DNA of 64,000 nt from Bradyrhizobium lablabi (lineage in GTDB: Bacteria; Pseudomonadota; Alphaproteobacteria; Rhizobiales; Xanthobacteraceae), in assembly GCF_018129385.1 (NCBI RefSeq), contig NZ_JAFCLN010000003.1, positions 186,001-250,000 on the forward strand. The letters are read 5' to 3'. This document shows, one piece after another, positions 17,638-25,729 of the stretch; position 1 is the first letter of the stretch, and every line of letters starts with the position of its first letter. Below the pieces are notes generated by a model, which was not told the DNA's origin, did no database searches, and was given only the letters and a program-made list of their open reading frames with translations. The position numbers and the translations under genes are program-made.

Positions 17638-18354
17638 CTAGTCGGCGGTGTTGACTTCCCAGGTGGCGTGGCGAACGCCGCTCTGCTTCTGCATCTCGAG
17701 CGCCACTGCATTGAGCTCGTTCGGGTCCGCGGCGGTCGGCACCAGCTTGGCGACGATCTCGAGCTGGCCGTCGCCGATCTCGGCCACTTCGACATCGGCG
17801 ACCGGATAGTGGGCCGCCTCCAACTGTTCGACGAGGCGATCGCGCATCGCCGGCAGTGCATGCGAGGTCACGGCGAGCTTGAAATAATAGGTTGCTTCGG
17901 TGGCTTTCTCGTTGAGCGGAATGCGATTGATGGCGTTGACCAGCGGCCGCAGCAGCGTGTTGCCGGCGAGCACGAAAATCGTCAGCGCGGCCGCCTGCGC
18001 GACCATGTCTGCGCCGGCGCAGGAGCCGACGGCGGCCGAAGCCCACAGCGTCGCCGCGGTGTTGAGGCCGCGCACGTCCATGCCCTGTTTCATGATGACG
18101 CCGGCGCCAAGAAAGCCGATGCCGGACACCACATAGGCGATCACGTGGACGCCGCCGTGCGTGCCGTTAAGGTGCATGGCGAGATCGACAAAGGCGGCCG
18201 CGCCCACCGCCACCAGCACGTTGGTGCGAAGGCCCGCGGTGCGCTGGCGGTATTGCCGCTCGGCACCAATCAGCGTTGCGAGCACGAAGGCGACGCCGAG
18301 GCTGACCAGCGTGTCGAGAAAATCGCCGAGTTGGAAAGTCGTCAGGAATTTCAT
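17638..18354 (-). CDS. mgtC: MgtC/SapB family membrane protein
   Basis: 238 aa. The N-terminal ~140 residues carry the MgtC membrane domain: LATLIGAERQYRQRTAGLRTN in parts (about residues 26-45), VSGIGFLGAGVIMKQG (about 76-91) and GLNTAATLWASAAVGSCAG (about 95-113), each near-diagnostic. A C-terminal ACT-like cytoplasmic domain (about 155-238) follows. Family members help growth at low Mg2+ and modulate F-type ATPase or Mg2+ transport in intracellular bacteria. It starts 27 bases after the WD40 gene on the same strand and may share its transcript. Confidence 0.93.
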   Translation of the reverse strand: MKFLTTFQLGDFLDTLVSLGVAFVLATLIGAERQYRQRTAGLRTNVLVAVGAAAFVDLAMHLNGTHGGVHVIAYVVSGIGFLGAGVIMKQGMDVRGLNTAATLWASAAVGSCAGADMVAQAAALTIFVLAGNTLLRPLVNAINRIPLNEKATEATYYFKLAVTSHALPAMRDRLVEQLEAAHYPVADVEVAEIGDGQLEIVAKLVPTAADPNELNAVALEMQKQSGVRHATWEVNTAD

Positions 18355-18381
18355 GAACGCCCCCGGATGCCCGACGATCTA

Positions 18382-19398
18382 CTACAATTCCAGAAGGCCG
18401 CCGTCACCATCCTCCGCCGAAAATGCCAGCAGTGTGCCCTTGGCGTTCCAGGCCAGCGCCGCGACCGGCGTGCCGACATTCCGCCGCACCAGGATCTCCG
18501 CGCCGTCCTCCAGCCGCACCATCAGCACGGTGCCGTCGCCGTAGCCGCAGGCGAGGATGTCGTTCTTCGGATGGCAGGCGACCACGGTGACCTTTGTCTG
18601 CAAGGGCGCCAGCATCGCGGGCTCCTTGCCCATCGGCCCGTCCTTGCTGGCGAACGGCCAAACGATCACGGTATCCGCGCCCGACGTTGCCAGCCCCTTG
18701 CCGCCGGCGCTCCATGACATCGACCGGACGCGGCCGGGATAGCCGCTCATGCGCATGTGCCTGTTATCCGCGAGCCGCCAGCCATGCAGCGCCGGCTCGT
18801 GCATCGCGGTGACCAGGAATTTGTTGTCGGGGCTGAAGGTGACAGCGAGATGCGAGCCGGCCCATTCCAAAAATTCGGGTTTTGCCGCCATGTTGGGAAA
18901 CCACAGCGTCACACCATTGTAATGGGCGACCGCAAGCCGCAGGCCCTTGGGTGCGAACGCCAGCCCGCCGACGGTCGAGGGCGCATCGAAGGATTTTTCC
19001 TCCGCCTTGCCGCTGCGAACAAACGCGGTCTTGCCGGCCGACCACGCGAACGCGCCATCGGGATGCAGCGCCACGCTGTCGATCCAGCGCCGCTTGGCGT
19101 CGGTCGCCAACGTCGTGACTTCGCCCTTGGCGCTGAGCGCATTCACCTTGCCGTCGTCGCCACCGGTGACGATGCGCTTTCCATCCGAGACCGAGCACAG
19201 GATGGCGCCGCCGTGAACAGCGACTTGCGAGATGTCGCCGTCGGCATCGACGACAGCGACATTCTCCTCGGCGCCGACGAAGCAGGCGCGCTCGCCGAGG
19301 AAATGCACGGAGGACACGCCCATGCCGAGCGCGAGCGGCCGCACGCGGTCGGTCACCGAGACGATGGAGGCGGACTCGCCGGGGTCGAAATCAGTCAT
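18382..19398 (-). CDS. WD40-repeat protein coupled to the CobW zinc GTPase
   Basis: 338 aa from the ATG at 19396-19398, whose A is shared with the TGA stop of the cobW gene (TGATG), a sign of translational coupling. The sequence forms about seven WD-like blades (SVALHPDGAFAWSA, LAFAPKGLRLAVAHYNG, VTFSPDNKFLVTAMH, MSWSAGGKGLATSGADTVIV, VACHPKNDILACGYGDGTVL), a beta-propeller. It has no signal peptide, so it is cytoplasmic, unlike the periplasmic AztD propeller. Its stable linkage to CobW-type GTPases suggests it binds the GTPase or its client; this is inferred. Confidence 0.85.
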   Translation of the reverse strand: MTDFDPGESASIVSVTDRVRPLALGMGVSSVHFLGERACFVGAEENVAVVDADGDISQVAVHGGAILCSVSDGKRIVTGGDDGKVNALSAKGEVTTLATDAKRRWIDSVALHPDGAFAWSAGKTAFVRSGKAEEKSFDAPSTVGGLAFAPKGLRLAVAHYNGVTLWFPNMAAKPEFLEWAGSHLAVTFSPDNKFLVTAMHEPALHGWRLADNRHMRMSGYPGRVRSMSWSAGGKGLATSGADTVIVWPFASKDGPMGKEPAMLAPLQTKVTVVACHPKNDILACGYGDGTVLMVRLEDGAEILVRRNVGTPVAALAWNAKGTLLAFSAEDGDGGLLEL

Positions 19399-20450
19399 CA
19401 CGAGGTGATGCAGTCCGCAAAGCCGTCGCGGATCAGTTGCTCCGGCAATTCGCGGCCGATGAAGACAACGCGGCTCTCGCGCGGCTCGCCGTCCTTCCAC
19501 TTCCGCTGATGATCGCCTTCCAGCATCATGTGCACGCCCTGGAAGACGTAGCGGTCGTCATCGTCGGTGAAGGCCAGAATGCCCTTCGATCGCAAAATCT
19601 TCTGGCCCTCGCTGGCGACGAGGTTTTGCAGCCACGGCATGAACTTTGTCGGATCGAGCGGCTTGTCCGTCCGCAGCGACAGCGATTGCATGTCTTCGTC
19701 GTGGTAATGCTTCAGGCCGCCATGGCTGTGGCTGTGGCCATGCCCGTGATCGTGGTGATGATGATCATGGTCGTGGTGGTGATGATCGTGATCGTCGCCG
19801 GCTTCCAGAAATTCCGGTTCGATCTCCAGGATGCGGTCGAGATCGAACGCGCCGCGCTCCAGCACGTCAGACAGCGCCACCTTGCAGCGCTCGGTGCGAT
19901 GCAGCTTGGCGTAAGGATTGATGCCGCGAATACGCGCCTCGACCTCGGCGAGTTCGGGCTTCGAGACGAGGTCGGTCTTGTTCAGCACGATGACGTCGGC
20001 GAACGCGATCTGGTTCTTGGCTTCGGGCGCATCCTTCAGGCGATCGCTCAGCCATTTGGCGTCGGCGACGGTCACGACCGCATCGAGCCGGGCGTTCTTC
20101 TGCACGTCCTCGTCGACGAAAAACGTCTGCGCCACCGGCGCCGGATCGGCGAGACCCGTGGTCTCGACGATGATGGCGTCGAACTTGCCCTTGCGCTTCA
20201 TCAGCCCGTCCATGATGCGCACGAGATCGCCGCGCACGGTGCAGCAGACGCAGCCATTGTTCATCTCGAACACCTCTTCATCGGCGCCGATGATGAGGTC
20301 GTTGTCGATGCCGATCTCGCCGAATTCGTTGACGATGACTGCGTATTTCTTGCCGTGGTTCTCCGACAGGATGCGGTTGAGCAGCGTGGTCTTGCCGGCG
20401 CCGAGATAGCCCGTCAGCACGGTCACGGGAATTTTTTGCAGGTCAGACAT
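19398..20450 (-). CDS. CobW/G3E-family GTPase, probable zinc metallochaperone
   Basis: 350 aa. G3E GTPase features: Walker A GYLGAGKT (residues 14-21), NEFGEIGIDNDL, the metal motif CVCC (residues 67-70), ETTGLADPAPV, NKTDLV (about residue 150). A His/Asp-rich stretch (about residues 218-245) precedes the CobW C-terminal domain (about 255-345, with FTDDDDRYVFQGVHMM). Such proteins deliver Zn2+ to client enzymes under zinc limitation (ZigA, YciC, ZNG1). Its place downstream of an ABC metal-binding protein and the Zur box supports the zinc role over a cobalamin role; no cobalamin genes are present. Confidence 0.93.
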   Translation of the reverse strand: MSDLQKIPVTVLTGYLGAGKTTLLNRILSENHGKKYAVIVNEFGEIGIDNDLIIGADEEVFEMNNGCVCCTVRGDLVRIMDGLMKRKGKFDAIIVETTGLADPAPVAQTFFVDEDVQKNARLDAVVTVADAKWLSDRLKDAPEAKNQIAFADVIVLNKTDLVSKPELAEVEARIRGINPYAKLHRTERCKVALSDVLERGAFDLDRILEIEPEFLEAGDDHDHHHHDHDHHHHDHGHGHSHSHGGLKHYHDEDMQSLSLRTDKPLDPTKFMPWLQNLVASEGQKILRSKGILAFTDDDDRYVFQGVHMMLEGDHQRKWKDGEPRESRVVFIGRELPEQLIRDGFADCITS

Positions 20451-20505
20451 AAGAACTCCAGAAACGGAATTGGGGCGCTCAAGCCGGCGGGGGTGGCCCC
20501 CTGCA

Positions 20506-21375
20506 TTAAGCGCCGAGCGCGCGCGTCAGGGCCTTTATATTGTGCCTTACCATGTCAATGTAAGTGGGGGCATCGCCCTTTTCGCCGGTCAGACTGTCCG
20601 AATAGAGGGTCCCGCCGACCCTGGCGCCGGTCTCCTCCGAGATGCGCCGGATCAGCCGGGGATCGCTGATATTTTCGAGAAAAACCGCCGGAATTTTTGC
20701 CGATTTGATCTGGGTGATGATGGCAGCGATATCGCGGGCGCTCGGCTCGGATTCGGTCGAGACCCCCACCGGCGCGATGAACTGGATGCCGTAGGCCGCG
20801 GCGAAATAGCCGAAGGCGCTGTGCGTCGAGATCACCTTGCGGCGCCCTTCCGGAATTTTCGCGGTGGCCTCGCGGACGTCGCGGTCGAGCGCATCTAGTT
20901 TTGCCGAGTAGGCCTCTGCGTTGGACTTGAAAAATTCGGCGTCGGCAGGACTGGCCGCGCTGAGCGCGACGTGGACGTTGGCGACGTAGATTTTTGCGTT
21001 GGCGACGGACTGCCAGGCGTGCGGGTCGGCATCGGAGCCATATTTCAGCGGCGTAATGCCGTTCGTCGCGGTGACGATGGCGGCTTTTTTTCCGGCGGAT
21101 TTTACCAGCCGCGGCAGCCAGCCTTCCATGCCGAGCCCGTTGACGAACACGAGTTTGGCGTCGGCGACCTTCCTGGCGTCGGCCGGCGACGGCGAATAGA
21201 CGTGCGAGTCGCTGTCGGGGCCGACCAGGGTCGTGACATTGACACGGTCGCCGCCGACGTTCTTTACGAAGTCGCCGAGGATCGAGAAGCTGGCGACGAC
21301 GTTCATGCGCTCCTGCGCGTGCGCGGGAGCGATGGCGGCGATGCATAACAGGCCGATTAACAAGACAAGCCGCAT
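20506..21375 (-). CDS. znuA: Zinc (metal) ABC transporter substrate-binding protein, ZnuA/TroA type
   Basis: 289 aa from the ATG at 21373-21375, which places a Sec signal peptide first (cleavage after AHA, residue 20). The frame is open further upstream, but that part lies in a repeat. Cluster A-1 metal ligands can be assigned: His58 (DSHVYSP), His119 (DPHAW), His185 (STHSAFGYF) and Asp260 (LYSDSLTG). There is no long His-rich loop between the lobes as in E. coli ZnuA. The three-His/one-Asp set fits Zn2+ or Mn2+; the CobW neighbour and Zur box favour zinc. 55 bases separate it from cobW. Confidence 0.93.
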   Translation of the reverse strand: MRLVLLIGLLCIAAIAPAHAQERMNVVASFSILGDFVKNVGGDRVNVTTLVGPDSDSHVYSPSPADARKVADAKLVFVNGLGMEGWLPRLVKSAGKKAAIVTATNGITPLKYGSDADPHAWQSVANAKIYVANVHVALSAASPADAEFFKSNAEAYSAKLDALDRDVREATAKIPEGRRKVISTHSAFGYFAAAYGIQFIAPVGVSTESEPSARDIAAIITQIKSAKIPAVFLENISDPRLIRRISEETGARVGGTLYSDSLTGEKGDAPTYIDMVRHNIKALTRALGA

Positions 21376-21394
21376 TGGTTTATCGATCCAGATT

Positions 21395-21560
21395 GGTCCC
21401 GCAGCCCATCCTTCGAGACGCCCGCCGGTGGCGGGCTCCTCAGGATGAGGACCTGTTGCGCGGCGATGAGGGCCTGTTACGCAGCGAACACTTGGACCCT
21501 CATGGTGAGGAGCGCCGCTTGCGACGCGTCTCGAACCATGGAGGCCGGCCAACATATGCG
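21395..21560. repeat. Paired-hairpin dispersed repeat (CATCCTTCGAGACG / CCTCATGGTGAGGAG type)
   Basis: Two arms are seen between the permease and binding-protein genes: about 21405-21450 (CATCCTTCGAGACGC ... CTCCTCAGGATG) and about 21497-21545 (CCTCATGGTGAGGAGCGCCG ... CGTCTCGAACCATGG). The same two modules, inverted in order, occur at 48299-48400. The element is inserted inside the zinc transport operon without breaking a gene. From general knowledge this is a very common Bradyrhizobium intergenic repeat. Confidence 0.8.
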
Positions 21561-21577
21561 ATACCAAATTCATCGCT

Positions 21578-22447
21578 CTATGCCTCCAGATGGCGGCCGG
21601 GGAACAACTGCCGTACCAAGCCGCTGACGCTGCCGAACAGCAGCGAGATGACGTAGAGCCCGGCTGCGACCAGGATGATCGCGGGGCCGGAGGGGATGCG
21701 GGTCTGGAACGAGAGCACCAGCCCGGCGTAGCCCGCCACCATCGCGCTCAGCACGGCGATGCAGATCATGCCGGTGATGTCGCGCGACCAGAAGCGAGCG
21801 ATGCCGGCGGGCAGGATCATCAGGCCGACGGCCAGCAATGTGCCGAGCGCGTGAAAGCCGTTGACGAGATTGACGACGACGAGCGCGAGGAAGGCGAGAT
21901 GCGCCGGGGCGCCGGCGCGGCTGACGGTGCGCAGGAATACGGGATCGACGCATTCGATCACGAGGGGGCGATAGATCACCGCCAGCACCAGCACCGTGAT
22001 GGTGGCGTTGAAGGCGATGACGAACAGGGTCTGGTCGTCCATCGCGAGGATGTTGCCGAACAGCACGTGCAGCAGGTCGATATTGGTGCCCTTGATCGAG
22101 ACGATGGTCACGCCCAGCGCCAGCGACACCAGATAGAAGGTGGCGAGCGCGGCATCTTCCCGCAGCTCCGTGGTGCGCGCGACGACGCCCGACAGGATCG
22201 CGACGGCAAAGCCTGCGATCAATCCACCCGCGGTCATCGCGAACAGGTTGAGGCCCGACAGCAGGAAGCCGATGGCCGCGCCCGGCAGGATGGCATGGGC
22301 CATGGCGTCGCCGACGAGGCTCATCCGCCGCAGCATCAAAAACACGCCGATCGGCGCGCCGGCGAGCGAGAGCGCGATCACCGCGGCGAGCGCGCGGCGC
22401 ATGAATTCGAATTCGGTGAACGGCGCGATCAGCGCATCGTGGATCAT
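21578..22447 (-). CDS. znuB: Zinc (metal) ABC transporter permease, ZnuB type
   Basis: 289 aa with about eight membrane helices. ABC-3 family signatures are visible: LRRMSLVGDAMAHAILPGAA (about residues 40-59), TNIDLLHVLFGNILAM (about 120-135) and the GTLLAVGLMILPAGIARFWS segment (about 200-220). It forms the membrane channel of the high-affinity metal importer with the ATPase directly upstream (5-base gap) and the binding protein downstream. Confidence 0.93.
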   Translation of the reverse strand: MIHDALIAPFTEFEFMRRALAAVIALSLAGAPIGVFLMLRRMSLVGDAMAHAILPGAAIGFLLSGLNLFAMTAGGLIAGFAVAILSGVVARTTELREDAALATFYLVSLALGVTIVSIKGTNIDLLHVLFGNILAMDDQTLFVIAFNATITVLVLAVIYRPLVIECVDPVFLRTVSRAGAPAHLAFLALVVVNLVNGFHALGTLLAVGLMILPAGIARFWSRDITGMICIAVLSAMVAGYAGLVLSFQTRIPSGPAIILVAAGLYVISLLFGSVSGLVRQLFPGRHLEA

Positions 22448-22452
22448 CGGCG

Positions 22453-23211
22453 TCAGGCAGCGCGTGAGGACATATCGTCCACGGCGCAGGCGGCGGCGCG
22501 GTCGTCAAAGGCTTCGCACATCCGCATCGCCACCAACAGGTTTTCCGAGGTCAGGACCTCCGGCGTCGCGCCCCACGCCACCGGCCCGCGCGCCAGCAGC
22601 AGCGTGTCGGGGAAATGGCTGCGCACGGTGTCGAGATCGTGCAGCGCGGCCAGCACCGTGCGTCCCTCGCCGTGCCAGTGCCGCACGAGTGCCAGCAGGT
22701 CGGCCGAGGTTTTGGCGTCGATGGCGTTGAAGGGCTCGTCGAGCACGATCAGCCGCGCATCCTGGAGCAGCACGCGCGCGAACAGCATGCGCTGCATCTG
22801 GCCGCCCGAGAGCGTGCCGATCGGGCGGTTCTCAAAGCCGTTGAGGCCGACGGCTGATAGCGCTTCCGCAATGCGGTCGCGCTCGCGCTTGCCCATGCCG
22901 CCGAAAAAGCCGGTCATGCGCCACAGCCCGGTGCCGACGAAATCGAACACCGAGATCGGGAAGCTGCGGTCGATGTCGGCCGTCTGCGGCAGATAGGCGA
23001 TGTCGCGGAATTTCAGCCCGCCCAGCGAGATCGATCCCGACAGCGGCTTCAAGATGCCGGCGATGCCGCGGAACAGCGTCGACTTGCCGGCGCCGTTCGG
23101 GCCGATCACGGCGAGCAGCGCGCCGGAGGCGACCTCGCCGTTGAGATGATGCACGGCCGGATGGCGGTCATAGCCCAGCGTGACGTCGCGGAATTGCAGT
23201 TGCGCGGCCAT
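22453..23211 (-). CDS. znuC: Zinc (metal) ABC transporter ATP-binding protein, ZnuC type
   Basis: 252 aa from the ATG at 23209-23211, chosen for GAGGTGAGC just before it. Walker A GPNGAGKST (about residues 39-47), Q-loop LPQTADIDRSFP (about 80), ABC signature LSGGQMQRM (about 135), Walker B LIVLDEP and the switch His in LHD are all present. It energises metal import with ZnuB and ZnuA. The stop of the His-rich mini-gene lies two bases upstream, so these are one operon behind the Zur-type palindrome. Confidence 0.95.
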   Translation of the reverse strand: MAAQLQFRDVTLGYDRHPAVHHLNGEVASGALLAVIGPNGAGKSTLFRGIAGILKPLSGSISLGGLKFRDIAYLPQTADIDRSFPISVFDFVGTGLWRMTGFFGGMGKRERDRIAEALSAVGLNGFENRPIGTLSGGQMQRMLFARVLLQDARLIVLDEPFNAIDAKTSADLLALVRHWHGEGRTVLAALHDLDTVRSHFPDTLLLARGPVAWGATPEVLTSENLLVAMRMCEAFDDRAAACAVDDMSSRAA

Positions 23212-23213
23212 GC

Positions 23214-23402
23214 TCACCTCATCGCCAGCCAGACGATGCCCCACAGGCCGGCGCTGACCGCAAGCGCCGCGGCGAGGCGCGAGAGCACCGGCATCCGCAG
23301 GATCGACCAGTGCGTGGTCTGCGCCGGATGCGGGGAAGCCGGGCCGTGGCTGTGGGCATGGCCGTGATGGTGGTCGTGGCTGTGGGAATGAGAGTGAAGC
23401 AT
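23214..23402 (-). CDS. His-rich small membrane protein leading the zinc operon
   Basis: 62 aa. The first ~30 residues alternate His with Ser, Asp and Gly (HSHSHSHDHHHGHAHSHG), then one membrane helix (about residues 40-60, LSRLAAALAVSAGLWGIVWL). The stop is two bases before the znuC start. No Shine-Dalgarno is present; instead a Zur-type palindrome with a TATAAT-like element ends only 7 bases upstream, which suggests a leaderless or nearly leaderless mRNA. A role in binding zinc at the membrane is plausible, not proven. It could in principle be a leader peptide only. Confidence 0.75.
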   Translation of the reverse strand: MLHSHSHSHDHHHGHAHSHGPASPHPAQTTHWSILRMPVLSRLAAALAVSAGLWGIVWLAMR

Positions 23403-23408
23403 CCAAAT

Positions 23409-23425
23409 ATGTTATATTATAACAT
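23409..23425 (-). promoter_or_regulatory. Zur box (zinc uptake regulator operator) overlapping the -10 region
   Basis: A perfect 17-base palindrome, ATGTTATATTATAACAT, centred at 23417. It closely matches the proteobacterial Zur operator core (TGTTATANTATAACA). On the minus strand it contains TATAAT about 14 bases before the first ATG, so a repressor bound here would cover the -10 element. It stands right in front of the His-rich/znuC/znuB run. The zur gene itself is not in the window. Confidence 0.9.
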
Positions 23426-23429
23426 TACG

Positions 23430-23860
23430 GAAGTCCACGCGGACTGACACAGCTTCGCGATCTCGCGGCCGGTTTCGCCCGAGCTTTTGCATCGAATTCT
23501 CGCGCCTTCAAGGAGGGCGCGGGGAAGGCCGGGTGCACGCCGCACCCGAGGTCTCGTGCGCTGTGCTTGCGCAACAAAGAAATGCACACGAGCATACAGG
23601 TGAAGCGGAGGCAGTCCGGCCTTCCCTGCGCAATGGGTTTACGGCTTATGGCGCGCTCTCCCCGGTGAACGGCTCTTTTGCCACCGTCGCTCCGCGGGTT
23701 GCCCCGCAAAACTTGACGCCAGCACCGCGGCGCCAGGACCACACGCTTTTGCCGTCCGCTACGGTCACGCCTCGTCAGTCGTGCCGTCAGCGGCCACCGC
23801 ATCCCACCGCACGTTTCGTGACGATCGCGAGCCGCCCCTCTTGTCGGGTGGGACGGGCGG
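23430..23860. repeat. Long non-coding dispersed repeat region
   Basis: This 430-base stretch between the zinc operon and the next gene has open frames on both strands (one of 154 codons) but codon use and residues (many Arg, Cys, Pro) do not look like protein. Its wording (AAACCCATTGCGCAGGGAAGG, ACACGAGCATACAGGTGAAG on the respective strands) resembles, from general knowledge, a repeat often mis-annotated as a hypothetical protein in Bradyrhizobium. From about 23895 to 24028 there is G-rich sequence with nothing recognisable. Confidence 0.5.
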
Positions 23861-24028
23861 AGTTGTACATTGATTTGGGATGAGAACAAAAGGGGAATAT
23901 TTTTGTGGGAGGGGCTGGACCTAGGGGTGGCGTGATTTGGCCGGCGGGTGGCGCAGGGGGTGGTGGTCTGCCTCGGCTGCCGGGGAGCACTCCCTTCACG
24001 CGGAAGCGGTCCAAGGTTCGGGAGGGTC

Positions 24029-24226
24029 CTAGTTTGAATTTTCGCCGTCTTCTAATGTCCACAGGCGTTTCAGCAAGCCCTTCAGGTCAGCGTGGCAAGT
24101 CTCAAGGTGTTCACGGATTCCAGCTCGTTCTTCGGGGGAAAGGCGACCGGCGAGATCAATCCAGTCTAATTGCATCGAAGTGCGAAGCGTCTCGATGTCA
24201 CGCAACAGCTTTTCAGTTTCGGTCAT
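24029..24226 (-). CDS. Small helical cytoplasmic protein, unknown
   Basis: 65 aa, acidic and Leu-rich throughout (LLRDIETLRTSMQLDWIDLA, EERAGIREHLETCHADLKGL), expected to form two or three helices. GAAGG precedes the ATG at good spacing. No signal peptide and no recognised family. It lies in the accessory stretch together with lower-GC genes. Confidence 0.6.
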   Translation of the reverse strand: MTETEKLLRDIETLRTSMQLDWIDLAGRLSPEERAGIREHLETCHADLKGLLKRLWTLEDGENSN

Positions 24227-24317
24227 GTTGCCTTCGCTCTCCGTTCCGTCACGATTGCCGCCCGCACCGCATCCAAGTCAGCAAGAGTAAGGTAATGTTT
24301 TTGGAAGTGCGGTGAAG

Positions 24318-25040
24318 CTAATACGAGTCATTATGTTGGAAGCACAATTCCGCGTTAGCGGCATCCATATTTGCACCCGAAAATGACCAGCAGTATCGCG
24401 TACATCTCTGTGCCCCAAAGACATCTTTGTAATGGAGCGCACCCCAATAAACGAGAACGTAGTCGCCGCCTTTTTTGACGAGATCGACTTGCTCCTGAGA
24501 TACGCCAGCAAATCCCTTGATGGTGAAATTCGATTCCTGCTGCGGAAAAAGGGTAAAGGTGTTCACAACTGCAGGCGCCGGCGTGCAATGCACGGGACCG
24601 AATTGTTGGCCTCTATTCAAAACAGCAATTGCGGGCGGTGCCATAAAGAGGTCCACAGCGGGAGTCAGACCGAAGTTCTTTCTCGTGATTTTCAGCGCCT
24701 GCTGGGGAGTACCGAAGTTCTCTAGTCCCTGTTGAACGACCCCAACGTAGGCCTTTAGCTGTCTCGTTTCTGTATCTCGCGCAACGGCAAGCTGCTCTTG
24801 ACCGGTTTTCGCTTGATCACCAGCGTGCTTGGTCTGAAATACGCCCGCGATGAGTAGTCCAATCGTCAAGGCAATGTTGATGGCGACGCCGATCGCCAGA
24901 AAAACCTCAATTCGAAATCTGGTACCGTTTCGTCTTTCGTTTGCGGTCTGATCGGCTTGATATGACGAAACAAACTCTTTCAGGGTGCGATTCAAGGCGG
25001 AGGTTTCCTCCGCTGTGCTGCCAACCTTTTTATCCGCCAC
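24318..25040 (-). CDS. Membrane-anchored protein of unknown function, lower GC than neighbours
   Basis: 240 aa: ~45 polar residues, one membrane helix (about residues 46-66, VFLAIGVAINIALTIGLLIA), a short coiled segment (about 70-95) and a ~140-residue globular part with three cysteines. The pattern, a linker (AGDQAKTGQEQLAVARDTE) followed by an immunoglobulin-like beta domain (LKAYVGVVQQGLENFGT), is common in poorly described alphaproteobacterial accessory genes. Base composition is less GC-rich than the flanking operons, which suggests acquisition. No function assigned. Confidence 0.65.
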   Translation of the reverse strand: MADKKVGSTAEETSALNRTLKEFVSSYQADQTANERRNGTRFRIEVFLAIGVAINIALTIGLLIAGVFQTKHAGDQAKTGQEQLAVARDTETRQLKAYVGVVQQGLENFGTPQQALKITRKNFGLTPAVDLFMAPPAIAVLNRGQQFGPVHCTPAPAVVNTFTLFPQQESNFTIKGFAGVSQEQVDLVKKGGDYVLVYWGALHYKDVFGAQRCTRYCWSFSGANMDAANAELCFQHNDSY

Positions 25041-25192
25041 CAGCCACCCCCTCCCTAGTATAGCTGTTGCAAGCTACAACCAGAGTCAGGACGCGGTAAA
25101 GGCTAGCAAGCCAACCCAGGGGCTCTAATCGACCGTGGAAAACCGTGAGATATCCGCGAGGAGTTTGACCTCCACATGGGAAAGTCTAGCTC

Positions 25193-25244
25193 GTAGCGTA
25201 ATCCGCCTTCCGTGTTAGGCTCATAGATGGCGGATTGCGCTATC
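25193..25244. repeat. Palindromic repeat, GGCGGATTRCGCTA family, copy 1
   Basis: Arms GTAGCGTAATCCGCC (25193-25207) and GGCGGATTGCGCTATC (25229-25244) form a long hairpin. It lies just upstream of the small membrane protein gene. Related copies lie at 25640-25713, 26040-26108, 26506-26533, 32890-32957 and (half) 40144-40170. Confidence 0.75.
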
Positions 25245-25268
25245 GCTACCGCCCTGCGAACTGCGAAG

Positions 25269-25649
25269 ATGCTACTGTATGTGGTCCCGATGCATCAGGT
25301 TGTTGCAATCCTCGCATTCCTAGTTTGCTACGTTATTGGATTTCAGATCGCATTGGCCGGACCCGGCAATCACGATGTGTTCGGGTGGGCTCTTTTGTTC
25401 GGGGTTGCCTTGAGCATTCCTTCGCTCTTTTTCGTCGGCCTTTCATATCTTCTGTTTATGCTGATCCGCTGGTGGGCCACCGTATTGCTTTCGGTAACTG
25501 CAATTGGAGTTTATGCTTATACATCGGGCCTTCTTTCAGAAGGCTGGAACATGGCATTTGCGGTAGTTATCGCAACTATCGTCTATCAGCTCGTTCTACT
25601 GCTATTGAGCCACGAAAAGCGGCCAGCCCGTAGCCATAAGGCGGATTAG
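25269..25649 (+). CDS. Small polytopic membrane protein, unknown
   Basis: 126 aa from the ATG at 25269; an earlier ATG (25227) lies inside the palindromic repeat and a later one at 25290 is also possible. Four hydrophobic helices (for example VVAILAFLVCYVIGFQIAL and ALSIPSLFFVGLSYLLFMLI) and a short basic tail. It is bracketed by two copies of the same palindromic repeat, and the TAG stop is formed by the downstream copy. No family recognised; lower GC than neighbours. Confidence 0.6.
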   Translation: MLLYVVPMHQVVAILAFLVCYVIGFQIALAGPGNHDVFGWALLFGVALSIPSLFFVGLSYLLFMLIRWWATVLLSVTAIGVYAYTSGLLSEGWNMAFAVVIATIVYQLVLLLLSHEKRPARSHKAD

Positions 25650-25713
25650 CGCAGCGTAATCCGCCTCCCCTGTTGGCCCGCGTAGACGGCGGAGTACGCT
25701 ATCGCAATCCGCC
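25640..25713. repeat. Palindromic repeat, GGCGGATTRCGCTA family, copy 2 (double hairpin)
   Basis: Two hairpins in tandem: GGCGGATTA/TAATCCGCC (25640-25665) and GGCGGAGTACGC/ GCAATCCGCC (25688-25713). The first overlaps the stop codon of the upstream gene; the second ends 17 bases before the stop codon of the convergent small secreted protein, so it may act as a bidirectional transcript end. Confidence 0.8.
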
Positions 25714-25729
25714 GTACGCGCTTGTCGCT

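Noticed and set aside
20451..20505. Possible second Zur box before cobW
   Set aside because: No AT-rich palindrome like that at 23409-23425 is present; cobW is likely transcribed from upstream.
23425..23889. 154-codon minus-strand frame between the zinc operon and the accessory genes
   Set aside because: Arg/Cys/Pro-rich, no ribosome site, and overlaps what looks like a dispersed repeat often mis-called as a gene.
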